Notes: a model not told the origin generated them from the letters alone. 64,000 nt of DNA from Rhodanobacteraceae bacterium (GCA_030167125.1 CP126531.1:930001-994000), one strand, 5' to 3'. Shown: positions 7,588 through 17,390, counted from the first letter of the stretch. Numbers and translations are program-made.

Positions 7588-10005
7588 TCAGAACGTGCGG
7601 CCGAAGTAGAACTGCAATGTTTCCTCGAAGGGCTTGTCGCCGGGCTGGTCGCGGATGGGGCGGGCCAGGTTGATCACGATGGGGCCGACCGGCGCGATCC
7701 ATTGCAGCGAAATGCCCGCCGAGGCACGCAGTTCCGACGCACTGAAATCGCCATAGCTGGAGTAGACGTTGCCGACGTCGGTGAACAGCGAGATGCGCGC
7801 CTTGTTGTTGTCCTTGAAGAACGGCAACACCAGTTCCGCCGAGCCCAGCACCTTGAACGCGCCGCCGACCGGTTGCGGACGGTAGTAGGAGCCGCCGTTG
7901 CACGTATTGCCGCCGGTGGCGATGGCGGTGGGATCGGGCTTGCCATTCGCGTCGATCAGGCCGGAGCAGATCCGCGGCCCCAGCGTGTTGTCCTGGAAGC
8001 CGCGCACGTCGCGCACGCCGCCGGAGTAGAAGTTCTGGTAGAACGGGAACGACATCGTGCGGATGACGCCGTCGGCGTCCGCGTATTGCACCGAAATGTC
8101 CTTGCTGCCGTAGGCCTTGCCATAGCCCAGCGTGCCGGAAAGATGGCCGACGAAGTTGAACGGCAGCGGGAAGTAGTCGCTGCTGGTCATGGTCAGCTTG
8201 TAATACGGCACGGTGCCGCCCGGCAGGCCGATTTCGGCGCTGATCTGCTGCAAGCCGCCGCGTGTCGGCTTGAAGAAGCTGTTGAGCGTGTCGTGCGCGT
8301 ACGAAAGCGTCAGCGGCGTGCTGTGGATCGTGTAGTGGCCGACCTTGGCCATCTGGTCGAAGAACACGGCTGGGGTGTAGCCCGGGATCAGGTCCAGCCG
8401 CGTCTTGTTGATGCCGATGCCGGCATTGATGCTGTCCGTTTCGCTGATCGGGAAACTCAGGTAGGTGCTGAACGCGTCCGTGTCCGACAGGTAGGACGCG
8501 ATGTTCTGCTCGCCCTGGTTCAACTTCAGCACGCTGGCGTTGTAGCCGATGCCGATGCCGCTGTCGGTGAGGTAGGGATCGAAGAACGACACCTGGTACT
8601 GCTTCAGGAACAGGCTCTTCGAGAACGTCGCCGACACGCTGTTGCCGGTCCCGAGGAAGTTGTTGTTGGCGATCGACGTCGAAAGGATGACGCCGGACAC
8701 CTGCGAGTAGCCGACGCCGAACTGGAACTGGCCCGAGGATTCCTCGGTGACCTTGACGTTGAGGTCGACTTCGTCGGTCGTGCCCGGCACCTTGACGGTA
8801 TCGATGTTGACGTCCTTGAAGAACCCGAGGCGCTGCAGGCGCACCTTGGAACGGTCGATCGCGGCCTGCGAATACCACGCGCCCTCGAACTGGCGCATCT
8901 CGCGGCGCAGCACCTGGTCCTGCGTGTTGGTGTTGCCCTTGAAGTTGATCCGGCGCACGTACACGCGCGGGCCGGGCTCGACGAAGAAGGTGAGGTCGAC
9001 GGTGTGGTTCTGTTCGTCCACCTTGGGAATCGGCGAGACCTTGGCGAACGCATAGCCGATGTTCGAGAGCACGTCGGTGATCGCGTCGGCCGAGAGCTCG
9101 ATGCTGTGGCGGTCGAACACCTCGCCGGGCGCGATGCGCAGCACCTTGCGCAGGGACTCTTCCGGCAACACCAGCGTGCCGAGCAGGTGGATGTCGGAAA
9201 TCTTGAAGATGTCGCCTTCGTGGATCGCGGCGGCGATGTAGATGTTCTGCTTGTTGGGGCTGATCGTGACCTGCGCCGAGTTGATGTTGAAATCGGCGTA
9301 GCCGCGGTCGAGGTAGTACGAAGACAGCTTGGTCAGATCGCCCGAGAGTTTTTCGCGCGAGTACTGGTCGTTGTTCGAATACCACGACGTCCAGTTCGGC
9401 GTGCCGGATTCCCAGTCCTTGAGGATTTCATCATCGGTGTACGTATGGTTGCCGACGATGTTGATCTCCTGGATCTTGGCCGCCTTGCCCTCGTGGATCT
9501 CGATGTCGATGGCGACGCGGTTGCGGTCGAGGTTGGTGACGTGCGGTTCGACGGTGACGTTGTACTTGCCGCGGTCGTTGTATTGCGAAACCAGCTGCTG
9601 CTGGATCTGGTCCAGCGTGAGGCGGTCGAAGGTCTGGCCTTCGGCGAGGCCGGCCGACTTCAGGCCCTTCATCAACTGGTCGGTCTTGATGTCCTTGTTG
9701 CCGTGCACGGTGAGGCTGGCGATGGAGGGACGCTCCTGCACCTTCACCACCAGGATCGTGCCCTGCTGTTCCAGTTCCACGTCGTTGAAGAAGCCGGTCT
9801 TGAACAACGCCTGGATCGCCTTCTGCGCGGTGGCATCCGTCATCGTCTGGCCGGGCTCGATCGGCAGGTAGCTGAGCACCGTGCCGGCGGCGATGCGCTG
9901 CAGGCCCTCGATGCGGATGTCGCTGACGGTGAAGGGCTGGAAGGCATACGCCGCCATCGGGACGGACAGGGCGGCGAACAGGATCAGTGCGGCGACTCGT
10001 TTCAT
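7588..10005 (-). CDS. bamA: Outer membrane protein assembly factor BamA
   Basis: BamA is the Omp85 core of the complex that folds beta-barrels into the outer membrane. The 805-residue product has a signal peptide (cleavage after AYA, about residue 21), five POTRA domains beginning with FTVSDIRIEGLQRI, and a C-terminal 16-strand barrel. The loop-6 VRGF motif is present (VRDVRGFQDN), as is a pair of cysteines in the following loop. The protein ends in aromatic FYFGRTF, the usual barrel terminus. It lies downstream of rseP (136 bases) and upstream of lpxD. No skp is found between bamA and lpxD. Confidence 0.97.
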   Translation of the reverse strand: MKRVAALILFAALSVPMAAYAFQPFTVSDIRIEGLQRIAAGTVLSYLPIEPGQTMTDATAQKAIQALFKTGFFNDVELEQQGTILVVKVQERPSIASLTVHGNKDIKTDQLMKGLKSAGLAEGQTFDRLTLDQIQQQLVSQYNDRGKYNVTVEPHVTNLDRNRVAIDIEIHEGKAAKIQEINIVGNHTYTDDEILKDWESGTPNWTSWYSNNDQYSREKLSGDLTKLSSYYLDRGYADFNINSAQVTISPNKQNIYIAAAIHEGDIFKISDIHLLGTLVLPEESLRKVLRIAPGEVFDRHSIELSADAITDVLSNIGYAFAKVSPIPKVDEQNHTVDLTFFVEPGPRVYVRRINFKGNTNTQDQVLRREMRQFEGAWYSQAAIDRSKVRLQRLGFFKDVNIDTVKVPGTTDEVDLNVKVTEESSGQFQFGVGYSQVSGVILSTSIANNNFLGTGNSVSATFSKSLFLKQYQVSFFDPYLTDSGIGIGYNASVLKLNQGEQNIASYLSDTDAFSTYLSFPISETDSINAGIGINKTRLDLIPGYTPAVFFDQMAKVGHYTIHSTPLTLSYAHDTLNSFFKPTRGGLQQISAEIGLPGGTVPYYKLTMTSSDYFPLPFNFVGHLSGTLGYGKAYGSKDISVQYADADGVIRTMSFPFYQNFYSGGVRDVRGFQDNTLGPRICSGLIDANGKPDPTAIATGGNTCNGGSYYRPQPVGGAFKVLGSAELVLPFFKDNNKARISLFTDVGNVYSSYGDFSASELRASAGISLQWIAPVGPIVINLARPIRDQPGDKPFEETLQFYFGRTF

Positions 10006-10141
10006 CGTCGATTCCGGAACTCAAAGGAGGTGGAGCGCAAACCGTGCATCGTACAGGCGCAGCCGCGCCCGGGAAAGCGAAGCCGTCAAGCGGCACCGCG
10101 CATGGGGCTTGGGTCCGGGCCCTTGCGCGGGGATGTTGCGT

Positions 10142-11506
10142 TCACTGGAAGATCCGCAGGATGTCGTTGTAGAAGGCCAGCCCCATCAGCATCACCAGCA
10201 GCGCCATGCCCATGTACTGGCCCGCGGCCATCGCGCGCTCGGACAACGGGCTGCCCTTGGCCAGTTCGATGAGGTAATAGAGCAGGTGGCCGCCGTCGAG
10301 GATCGGGATCGGCAGCAGGTTCATGATGCCGAGGCTGAGCGAAATGATGCCGAGGAAATACAGGAACCAGGCCGGTCCCATTTCGGCCGATGTCTGCGCG
10401 TACTGCGCGATGGAAATCGGTCCGGACAGGTTGGACAGCGCGGCCGAGCCCGACAGCATGTGGCCCAGCATCTTCACCGTGGTCGCGGTGAAGTCCCACG
10501 TTTGCGCGAACGCGTCCGGAATGGCCGCAAGCGGTCCGCGGCGGACCACGGTGTCGTATTTGGCCGTTGCAACCTTCGGGTAGACGCCCATTGCCCATAT
10601 CTTGCCGACGCCTTCCACGGCCGTAAGACGTGGCTGCAGGCTCACAGCCAGACGTCTGCCGTTACGTTCGATCACGAGTGCCAGCGGACGATCGGGAGCA
10701 CCATCTTTGCGCGTCGTTTCGGTAAGCTGATTCCAGTCGGCGATTGTGGTGCCGTCAATGCTGAGGACGCGGTCGCCTGGCTGCAATCCCGCGGCATCAG
10801 CTGCACTACTCCGATCGACCTTGCCGATGACGGCCGGCAACGTGTGCTGCAGCGGCGTCATCCCGATCTGGTCGAACAGGGTTTCGTCGCTCGGATGCGG
10901 CGGCAGCTTCTCCAGCTGCAATACGTGCGATTCGATCGCGCCGCGGGCGGTGCGCACCTGCACCGGCGTCGGCCGGCGCGTTTGCGCCGCGTTGGCAAGC
11001 GCCAGGCTGAGATCGGTCCAGTTGGAAATCGCCTGCCCGTTGACGCTCAGCACACGGTCGCCGCGCTGGATGCCGGCCTGCGCCGCGATGTGGGTGACGT
11101 CGCCGACCAGCGGCTGGAAGTCGGGCTTGCCGATCACCAGCATGGCCCAGAACGCCGCGACCGCGAAGATCAGGTTGAAACCGGGTCCCGCCAGCACGAT
11201 GAGGATGCGCTTCCACACCGGCTTGCCGGTGAATTCGCGCGGAAGATCCTCGGACTCGACGTCGCCTTCGCGCGCGTCCAGCATCTTCACGTAGCCGCCC
11301 AGCGGAATCCACGCCACGCAGTATTCGGTGCCGTCCTTGCCGTACCACGACTTGATCGGCTTGCCGAAGCCCACCGAGAAGCGCAGCACCTTGACGCCGC
11401 AGCGGCGCGCAACCCAGAAGTGTCCGAATTCGTGGAAGGTCACCAGGATGCCGAGGGTGACGATCATCCACCAGGCGGAGCCGAGAATGTTGAGGAAATC
11501 GCTCAT
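10142..11506 (-). CDS. rseP: RIP metalloprotease RseP (site-2 protease)
   Basis: An inner-membrane zinc protease that cuts anti-sigma-E factor and remnant signal peptides within the membrane. The 454-residue protein carries HEFGH at residues 25-29 in the first helix. Two PDZ domains follow (about 125-195 and 215-300). Near the C-terminus is PIPILDGGH, which supplies the third zinc ligand. Length matches E. coli RseP (450). The ATG at 11506 gives the family N-terminus (WWMIVTLGILVTFHE). Upstream, where Pseudomonas and Xanthomonas have dxr between cdsA and rseP, there are only 136 bases. Confidence 0.96.
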   Translation of the reverse strand: MSDFLNILGSAWWMIVTLGILVTFHEFGHFWVARRCGVKVLRFSVGFGKPIKSWYGKDGTEYCVAWIPLGGYVKMLDAREGDVESEDLPREFTGKPVWKRILIVLAGPGFNLIFAVAAFWAMLVIGKPDFQPLVGDVTHIAAQAGIQRGDRVLSVNGQAISNWTDLSLALANAAQTRRPTPVQVRTARGAIESHVLQLEKLPPHPSDETLFDQIGMTPLQHTLPAVIGKVDRSSAADAAGLQPGDRVLSIDGTTIADWNQLTETTRKDGAPDRPLALVIERNGRRLAVSLQPRLTAVEGVGKIWAMGVYPKVATAKYDTVVRRGPLAAIPDAFAQTWDFTATTVKMLGHMLSGSAALSNLSGPISIAQYAQTSAEMGPAWFLYFLGIISLSLGIMNLLPIPILDGGHLLYYLIELAKGSPLSERAMAAGQYMGMALLVMLMGLAFYNDILRIFQ

Positions 11507-11642
11507 GCAATAGCGGTCAGGTGCTGCAGGATTCCATCATAAAGCAACCCGCCTGAAAGACCCGTGTCTGCCCCGGAAAGGCGCAACGGTTCATTGACCG
11601 CGGGAAAACGCCGCAAGTTCAAGCTGCAGGCGATCGCCAGCA

Positions 11643-12476
11643 CTACAACCCGAGCAGAAACTTGCCGAGCACGAACACCGGCAGCGCCGCCACGATCGAA
11701 TCCATGCGGTCGAACACGCCGCCATGGCCGGGGAACAGCGCGCCGGAATCCTTCACGCCCGCGTGGCGCTTGACCAAGCTTTCGAACAGGTCGCCGGTGA
11801 TCGAGAACAGCACGGTCAGCAGCGCCAGCGCCACGATGGCTGGCAGGCGATTGACCGGTACCCTCAGCAGCGCGCCGCCGATGAGGCCGACGACGCCCGA
11901 ACACACCAGCGCGCCGTACACACCCTCGCGGGTCTTGCCGGGGCTGATGGCCGGCGCGAGCTTGACGCTGCCCCAGCGGCGGCCCGCCGTGAACGCGCCG
12001 ATGTCGGCGGCCACCACGATGCAGGCGAAGAACAGCACCCACCAGCGTCCGTGACCGGTGTGCGGTTCGGCCATGTCGCCGTGCATCACCACCACGGCGC
12101 ACCATGCCGGCACCACCACCATGGCACCGGCCAGCAACTTCAGCACGGCGTGACCGCGTGTCGGCTCGCTGCCGAAGCGGTGGTGCATAAGCCAAGCCAG
12201 CGCGAGCAGCCACCACACGAGGCCCGCAAGCACCGGCAGCCACCACCACGGCGACTTGCAGACATGCCAGAACAGTGCGAACAGCACCAGGTAACCGAAC
12301 AGCAGCACGCCGCGCTGGAAACGGCCGCGCACGCCAGCCATGCGCGTCCATTCCCACATGCCCAGCAGGAAGATCAGCCCCAGCAGCGTGGCGAACACCG
12401 ACGTGCGGGTGAGGAAGATCAGCGCGACGATCAGCGGCGCGAGGATGATGGCGGTGACGACGCGCTGCTTCAGCAT
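11643..12476 (-). CDS. cdsA: Phosphatidate cytidylyltransferase
   Basis: CdsA makes CDP-diacylglycerol, the precursor of all membrane phospholipids. The 277-residue protein is almost entirely hydrophobic with about eight membrane helices. Near the C-terminus it has the family signature: SITGDLFESLVKR, GVKDSG and PGHGGVFDRMDS. It begins nine bases downstream of the uppS stop and is probably co-transcribed with it. Length and motifs are normal. Confidence 0.95.
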   Translation of the reverse strand: MLKQRVVTAIILAPLIVALIFLTRTSVFATLLGLIFLLGMWEWTRMAGVRGRFQRGVLLFGYLVLFALFWHVCKSPWWWLPVLAGLVWWLLALAWLMHHRFGSEPTRGHAVLKLLAGAMVVVPAWCAVVVMHGDMAEPHTGHGRWWVLFFACIVVAADIGAFTAGRRWGSVKLAPAISPGKTREGVYGALVCSGVVGLIGGALLRVPVNRLPAIVALALLTVLFSITGDLFESLVKRHAGVKDSGALFPGHGGVFDRMDSIVAALPVFVLGKFLLGL

Positions 12477-12485
12477 GGGTCGTGC

Positions 12486-13247
12486 TCAGACCGCTTGCAC
12501 GACCGGAACGGGAGCGCGGCCGAAACGGCGTTCGCGGCGCGCGTAGTCATCGAGGGCTCGGTCGAGTTCGGCATCGTCAACGTCGGGCCACAGGGCGTCG
12601 GTGAAGTAGAGTTCAGTGTAGGCGAGTTGCCAGAGCAGGAAGTTGCTGATGCGGCGCTCGCCGCCGGTGCGGATGAAAAGATCCGGCGGCGGCAGGTCGG
12701 CGAGGCAAAAATAGCGCGCCAGGGTTTGCTCGTCGATCGCGACGGGATCGAGTTCGCCGCGCGCCACCGCCTCGGCGGCGCGCCGCGCGGCCTGCGCCAT
12801 GTCCCAGCGGCCGCCGTAGTTGACGCAGACGTTGAGGATCAGCCGCGAGTTGCCCGCGGTGCGGGTGGCCGCGCCGTGCATGCGGACGCGCAGCGCCTCC
12901 GAGAACGCGGACAGCTCGCCCACGAAATGCACGCGCACTTCGTTCCTGTGCAGCTCGTCGATTTCCTTGTCGAGCGCTTTCAGGAACAAGTCCATCAGCG
13001 CGCCGACTTCGGTCTGCGGGCGCTTCCAGTTTTCCGAGGAAAACGCGAACAGCGTCAGCACGCCGACGCCGTTGCGCAGGCACCAGGCCACTGCGGCGCG
13101 CACGGCCTTCTGCCCGGCGCGATGGCCGAAGCTGCGCGGTTGCCCGCGGCGGCGGGCCCAGCGGCCGTTGCCGTCCATCACGATCGCGATGTGGCGCGGC
13201 GGCACGATGGCGCGCATGGCGACGTGGGGAGCGGGGCGAGTGGTCAT
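12486..13247 (-). CDS. uppS: Isoprenyl transferase (undecaprenyl diphosphate synthase)
   Basis: UppS condenses farnesyl-PP with eight isopentenyl-PP to give the C55 carrier for peptidoglycan and O-antigen. The motif HIAIVMDGNGRWA contains the catalytic aspartate (residue 25 from the ATG at 13247). FAFSSENWKRP, NYGGRWD and DLFIRTGGERRISNFLLWQ are all present. A second ATG at residue 11 is possible. Repeats fill the 292 bases between it and frr, the position where E. coli has dxr. Confidence 0.95.
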   Translation of the reverse strand: MTTRPAPHVAMRAIVPPRHIAIVMDGNGRWARRRGQPRSFGHRAGQKAVRAAVAWCLRNGVGVLTLFAFSSENWKRPQTEVGALMDLFLKALDKEIDELHRNEVRVHFVGELSAFSEALRVRMHGAATRTAGNSRLILNVCVNYGGRWDMAQAARRAAEAVARGELDPVAIDEQTLARYFCLADLPPPDLFIRTGGERRISNFLLWQLAYTELYFTDALWPDVDDAELDRALDDYARRERRFGRAPVPVVQAV

Positions 13248-13305
13248 CGGAGGGGGTCGCTCATCGATTGCACGCTACCGGGGAGTGCCCAAGTGTGAAC
13301 CGAAT

Positions 13306-13470
13306 TGGCTCCCTCTCCCCCGAGCGCTTTCTGCTCGGGGGGAGAGGGTTGGGGTGAGGGGGCAGGCGCTTCGCACTGCCGAACGGTTCCCGCAACGCAA
13401 CACGTAAACTCCCTCACCCTTTGCCCTGTCCCCCAAACAAAAAAACGGTTTGGGGGAGAGGGGGAGTTGG
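13306..13470. repeat. Pair of CCCTCTCCCCC palindromes between frr and uppS
   Basis: The first hairpin has arms CTCCCTCTCCCCCGAGC (13309-13325) and GCTCGGGGGGAGAGGG (13333-13348), continuing into TTGGGGTGAGGG. The second (13409-13470) pairs CCCTCACCC...TGTCCCCCAAAC with GTTTGGGGGAGAGGG around an A-rich loop. These are the common CCCTCACCCCAACCCTCTCCC-type intergenic repeats of xanthomonads and pseudomonads. The rest of the 292-base gap holds nothing I can identify. Confidence 0.8.
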
Positions 13471-13539
13471 TGCCGTGCGGGTTCGGATTCGCAAAGGTTG
13501 TTGCAACCGGCCAAGTCCAGAAGCCTCTTGAACTTCCCG

Positions 13540-14100
13540 TTAGATGGCCAGCAATTCCTGTTCCTTCGCCTGCACCGCGACGTCCACTTCCTTGATGAAC
13601 CTGTCGGTCAGCTTCTGCATTTCGTCCTGCGCGCGGCGATCGTCGTCTTCGCTGATCTGCTTTTCCTTCAGCAGGTTCTTGATTTGTTGCAGCCCGTCGC
13701 GGCGGATGTTGCGGATCGCCACCTTGGCGTTCTCGCCCGCGTGGCCCACGTGCTTGGCCAGTTCCTTGCGGCGCTCCTCGGTGAGCGGCGGCATGTTGAG
13801 GCGGATCGTGGTGCCCGCGGTGGTCGGCGTGATGCCGAGGTCGGAGGCCATGATCGCCTTCTCGACCGCGGCAACCATCTGCTTTTCGTAAGGCGTGATG
13901 GTCAGCGAGCGCGCATCGGACACCGCCACGGACGCGACCTGGTTGATCGGCACGTCCGAGCCGTAGTAGTTCACCCGGATGTTTTCCACCAGCGCGGTGC
14001 TGGCGCGGCCGGTGCGCAGGTGCGACAGCTCGTGGCGCAGCGCCTCGATGCTCTTGCCCATGCGATCCTGGGCATCGTTCTTGATGTCGGTGGTGCTCAT
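13540..14100 (-). CDS. frr: Ribosome recycling factor
   Basis: Frr, with EF-G, splits the post-termination ribosome. The 186-residue length is standard (185 in E. coli). Conserved stretches are LSHLRTGRAS, VNYYGSDVPINQVASV, ITPYEK, IRLNMPPLTEERRKEL and VAIRNIRRDG. It follows pyrH by 112 bases and is followed by the repeat-filled gap before uppS. Confidence 0.97.
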   Translation of the reverse strand: MSTTDIKNDAQDRMGKSIEALRHELSHLRTGRASTALVENIRVNYYGSDVPINQVASVAVSDARSLTITPYEKQMVAAVEKAIMASDLGITPTTAGTTIRLNMPPLTEERRKELAKHVGHAGENAKVAIRNIRRDGLQQIKNLLKEKQISEDDDRRAQDEMQKLTDRFIKEVDVAVQAKEQELLAI

Positions 14101-14212
14101 CGCCGGGCTCCCGTCACGTCAATGGAAACGCCCAATTATAAACGGGTGTTGCCGCGCATAGCCGGTCAATGCGAGCAGGGCAACCGGTTGCTGCCGCGAT
14201 TCGTCCGGAAAC

Positions 14213-14953
14213 TCAGCCCGTCCCGCCCACCAGCGTCCCGATCGATTCACCCTTGAGGATGCGCATCAAATTGCCCGGACGCGTCATGTCGTAGATGCGC
14301 AGCGGCAGCCCGTGGTCGCGGCACAGCGCGATCGCGGCGGTATCCATCACCTTGAGGTTGCGCGCGATCACTTCTTCGTAGCTGACGTGCTCGAAACGCT
14401 GCGCGTCCTTTTTCTTCTTGGGATCGGCGCTGTACACGCCGTCGACCTTGGTGGCCTTCAGAAGCAGGTCGGCGCCGACTTCGATCGCGCGCAATGCGGC
14501 GGCCGAGTCGGTGGTGAAGAACGGATTGCCGGTGCCGCCCGCGAACAGCACGATGCGGCCTTTTTCCAGGTGCCGGATCGCGCGGCGGCGGATGAAATCC
14601 TCGCACACGTCGTGGATCTGGATCGCACTCATCACCCGCGCGAAGCCGCCGCGTTTTTCCACCGCGTCCTGCATCGCCAGTGCATTCATCACCGTGGCCA
14701 GCATGCCCATGTGGTCGCCGGTGACGCGATCCATGCCGGCTTCGGCGAGACCGGCGCCGCGGAAGATGTTGCCGCCGCCGATCACCACGCCCACTTCGAC
14801 GCCGAGCTTGCGCGCTTCCAGGATTTCATCGGCCATGCGGCCGATCACATCCGGATCGATGCCGTAGTCTGCGGAGCCCATCAACGCCTCGCCGGAGAGT
14901 TTCAACAGGATGCGCCGGTAGATGGGCATCGGCTTCGGCTTGGTGGCGGGCAT
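14213..14953 (-). CDS. pyrH: UMP kinase
   Basis: PyrH phosphorylates UMP to UDP for nucleic acid and envelope precursor synthesis. The 246-residue protein shows [65 protein letters not shown] and [11 protein letters not shown]. The ATG at 14953 is chosen because a GGAG lies eight bases upstream and the product then matches the family; the longer open frame to 15091 is ignored. It is the third gene of the rpsB-tsf-pyrH-frr order. Confidence 0.97.
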   Translation of the reverse strand: MPATKPKPMPIYRRILLKLSGEALMGSADYGIDPDVIGRMADEILEARKLGVEVGVVIGGGNIFRGAGLAEAGMDRVTGDHMGMLATVMNALAMQDAVEKRGGFARVMSAIQIHDVCEDFIRRRAIRHLEKGRIVLFAGGTGNPFFTTDSAAALRAIEVGADLLLKATKVDGVYSADPKKKKDAQRFEHVSYEEVIARNLKVMDTAAIALCRDHGLPLRIYDMTRPGNLMRILKGESIGTLVGGTG

Positions 14954-15118
14954 GCGGGGCTCCGTGGTGGGCAAGCGTGCAGATTGTAATGGAGCAGGAG
15001 CGAGGGATTGGTGGCGTTGGCGCGAAATCTGGCCCGTGCGCGAGAATGAAGCCACGGGCAGTGCAACGGTGCGATCGTTGCGCCCTCGCACTCGTCCCCT
15101 CGCCTTTGTTCAAGAATA

Positions 15119-15149
15119 AAAAAAGCCGCGGAAGTCCGCGGCTTTTTTG
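15119..15149 (-). terminator. Rho-independent terminator downstream of tsf
   Basis: A perfect seven-pair GC stem, GCCGCGG (15125-15131) / CCGCGGC (15136-15142) with a four-base loop, is flanked by runs of A and T. On the minus strand the hairpin is followed by TTTTTTTATT. It sits 20 bases past the tsf stop, so rpsB-tsf can be terminated before pyrH. The flanking runs make it potentially bidirectional. Confidence 0.88.
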
Positions 15150-15169
15150 TTGCAACGAAGCGGTAGCGC

Positions 15170-16048
15170 TTACGCGAGTCCCGCCTGCTTCATCACTTCG
15201 GCGGCGTAATCCTCGACCACCTTTTCGATGCCTTCGCCGACCGCGATGCGGTGGAACGACAGCACCTTGGCTTTCGCCTTCGCCAGCGCGTCGCCGACAC
15301 TGACGTTGGTGTCCAGCACGAACGGCTGGCCGGTCAGCGAGATTTCGGCGAGCGTCTTCTTGATCTTTCCGGCGATCATCTTTTCCTGGATCTCGGCGGG
15401 CTTCTGCTTGTCCTTGTCGCTCATCTGCGCCAGCGAGATTTCCTTTTCCTTGGCGACGAACTCGGCCGGCACGTTTTCCGGCGTGACGTACTGCGGATTC
15501 ATCGCGGCGATGTGCATCGCGATGCCGCGCGCGAGTTCGGCGTCGCCGCCTTCCAGCGCGACCAGCACGCCGATGCGGCCGCCATGCACGTAGGCGCCGA
15601 GCACCGGCGCGTTGTCGATGCGCACCAGGCGGCGCACCTGCACGTTCTCGCCGACCTTGGCGACCAGCCACTGGCGGCCTTCCTCGACGGTCGGACCATA
15701 CGAAGTCTTGGCAGCCTTCAGCGCCTCGGCATCCTTCGCGCCGCTCTTCAGCGCGGTCTGCGCGACTTCGTCGGTGAACTTCAGGAAGTTCTCGTCCTTG
15801 GCGACGAAGTCGGTTTCCGAATTGATTTCGACCAGCACGCCGTTGCCACCGTCCTGCGCCAGCGCGATGCGGCCTTCGGCGGCCACGCGGTCGGCCTTCT
15901 TGTCGGCCTTGGCGAGACCCTGCTTGCGGAGCCACTCGATCGACGCGTCGATGTCGCCGTTGTTCTGGGTGAGCGCCTTCTTGCACTCCATCATGCCGGC
16001 GCCGGAGCGCTCGCGCAGTTCCTTGACCATCGCGGCGGTGATTTCCAT
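15170..16048 (-). CDS. tsf: Translation elongation factor Ts
   Basis: EF-Ts is the nucleotide exchange factor for EF-Tu. The 292-residue product starts [20 protein letters not shown], continues [20 protein letters not shown] and has the core [13 protein letters not shown], which contacts EF-Tu. Length is normal for the Xanthomonadales. It lies 191 bases after rpsB. That spacer holds GC hairpins (for example GCGGCAAG pairing with CTTGCCGC near 16185-16203) that could attenuate or process the rpsB-tsf transcript. A strong terminator follows. Confidence 0.97.
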   Translation of the reverse strand: MEITAAMVKELRERSGAGMMECKKALTQNNGDIDASIEWLRKQGLAKADKKADRVAAEGRIALAQDGGNGVLVEINSETDFVAKDENFLKFTDEVAQTALKSGAKDAEALKAAKTSYGPTVEEGRQWLVAKVGENVQVRRLVRIDNAPVLGAYVHGGRIGVLVALEGGDAELARGIAMHIAAMNPQYVTPENVPAEFVAKEKEISLAQMSDKDKQKPAEIQEKMIAGKIKKTLAEISLTGQPFVLDTNVSVGDALAKAKAKVLSFHRIAVGEGIEKVVEDYAAEVMKQAGLA

Positions 16049-16239
16049 GTTGCTACCTCGTCAGCTTGGGTGCGCCGGCGTGGCCCGACGCATTGAAATG
16101 GGAACGTCGCGCAGCAGGCGCGGTGTTCGTGGAGTCGCCGCGTTGAAGCGGACGCCACCCGAATCGGGATGTGGAACGCGGCAAGAGGTGGGGGCTTGCC
16201 GCGTCGAATGCAATGCCGCGCGAGCTGCGCGGCTTGCGC

Positions 16240-17097
16240 TTACGCCGCGTCGCCTTCGGCCTCGCCGGCATCGGCGTGCGCGGCACGCTTCGGCGCGGCT
16301 TTCTTCGGCGCGGGACGGCGGGCCGGCTTGCGGCCTTCGTCGTCCTTGGCGACCGGGTTGCCTTCGGCGTCGAGTTCGACGAACTCGTTGTCGTCGCCGC
16401 GGGCCTGGATCGGCGCGGCGGCCTTGCCTTCCAGCACCGCGTCGGCGGCGGCGCGCGCGTACAACTGCACCGCGCGGATCGCGTCGTCGTTGCCCGGAAT
16501 CGCGTACTCGACCAGCGACGGGTCGTAGTTGGTGTCGACCACCGCGATCACCGGAATACCGAGCTTCTTGGCTTCCTGCACCGCGATGTTCTCGTGGCCG
16601 ATGTCGATCACGAACAGCGCGTCGGGCAGGTGCTTCATGTCCTTGATGCCGCCCAACGACTTCTCCAGCTTGTCGCGCTCGCGGCGCAGGCTGAGCACTT
16701 CATGCTTGACCAGCTTGTCGAAGGTGCCGTCGGTTTCGGCGGCCTCGAGCTCCTTCAGACGCGCGACCGACTGCTTGACGGTGCGGAAGTTGGTCAGCAT
16801 GCCGCCCAGCCAGCGCTGGTTGACGTAGGGCATGCCGCAGCGCTGGGCTTCCTCGCCGATCGCCTCGCGCGCGGAACGCTTGGTGCCGACGAACAGCACG
16901 GTGCGGCGCTTCTGCGCGAGGCCCGAGATGTAGTTCATCGCATCGGTGAACTTCGGCACCGTCGCTTCGAGGTTGATGATGTGGATCTTGCCGCGCGCGC
17001 CGAAGATGTACGGCGCCATCCTGGGGTTCCAGTAGCGCGTCTGGTGGCCGAAATGCACGCCGGCTTCCAGCATCTGGCGCATGGTGACTTGAGGCAT
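16240..17097 (-). CDS. rpsB: 30S ribosomal protein S2
   Basis: S2 joins the small subunit late, between head and body. The 285-residue product begins [20 protein letters not shown] and contains [31 protein letters not shown] and [17 protein letters not shown]. The last 45 residues are an extended, Lys/Ala/Arg-rich tail ([20 protein letters not shown]) beyond the E. coli length of 241; this resembles xanthomonad S2 and is probably disordered. The ATG at 17097 has GGAG 11 bases upstream. It is first in the rpsB-tsf unit. Confidence 0.97.
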   Translation of the reverse strand: MPQVTMRQMLEAGVHFGHQTRYWNPRMAPYIFGARGKIHIINLEATVPKFTDAMNYISGLAQKRRTVLFVGTKRSAREAIGEEAQRCGMPYVNQRWLGGMLTNFRTVKQSVARLKELEAAETDGTFDKLVKHEVLSLRRERDKLEKSLGGIKDMKHLPDALFVIDIGHENIAVQEAKKLGIPVIAVVDTNYDPSLVEYAIPGNDDAIRAVQLYARAAADAVLEGKAAAPIQARGDDNEFVELDAEGNPVAKDDEGRKPARRPAPKKAAPKRAAHADAGEAEGDAA

Positions 17098-17301
17098 GAT
17101 TTGAAACTCCGATGTGGGAACTCGCCCCGTTTTCACGAGGAGCGCGGCCGTCATGGACGGGGTGGGCGCGACAAGTTCCGGGGTTGGGCTTCCGCAGGCC
17201 CCGCGGCAACGACCTTCTCGCGAAGGACCCCGGTGCCGGTTTCTGACCTGCGTGTGGATTCGCCGGTGACGTCCGGCGTGGACGGTTTGCTCGTGCAAAG
17301 C
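17098..17301 (-). promoter_or_regulatory. rpsB 5' leader, possible S2 autoregulatory region
   Basis: If transcription starts at the promoter below, the message has a GC-rich leader of about 200 bases before the S2 start. It can form several hairpins, for example ACCCCGTCC paired with the distal ACGGGGC. Gammaproteobacterial rpsB mRNAs are known to be repressed by S2 through their leader; that this leader does so is inference. No protein gene is seen in it. Confidence 0.35.
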
Positions 17302-17307
17302 CGGGCA

Positions 17308-17336
17308 ATTGTACGCAAACGCGCCGCTGCGGGCAA
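17308..17336 (-). promoter_or_regulatory. Predicted sigma-70 promoter for rpsB-tsf
   Basis: On the minus strand TTGCCC (17331-17336) and TACAAT (17308-17313) are exactly 17 bases apart, about 210 bases upstream of rpsB. It is divergent from the map promoter and close to it. Confidence 0.7.
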
Positions 17337-17376
17337 GCGGCGCTGCCGCTCCCGCAGGCCGGGTGTGGAGAACGGC

Positions 17377-17382
17377 TATAAT
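17377..17382 (+). promoter_or_regulatory. -10 element for map, suggesting a leaderless message
   Basis: A perfect TATAAT lies eight bases before the map ATG at 17391. A start site six to eight bases past the -10 falls on or next to the A of that ATG. No good -35 and no ribosome site is visible. Confidence 0.6.
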
Positions 17383-17390
17383 TGCGACTT

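Noticed and set aside
6337..10272. A 1311-codon open frame on the plus strand
   Set aside because: It lies opposite lpxD and bamA, is full of Arg/Gly/Ala/His runs expected from the complement of GC-rich genes, and has no domain or start signal.
11503..12357. An out-of-frame minus-strand reading frame running from inside cdsA to the rseP start, considered as a dxr remnant
   Set aside because: It shows no DXR motif; most of it is the wrong frame of cdsA, and the last 45 codons are ordinary intergenic sequence.
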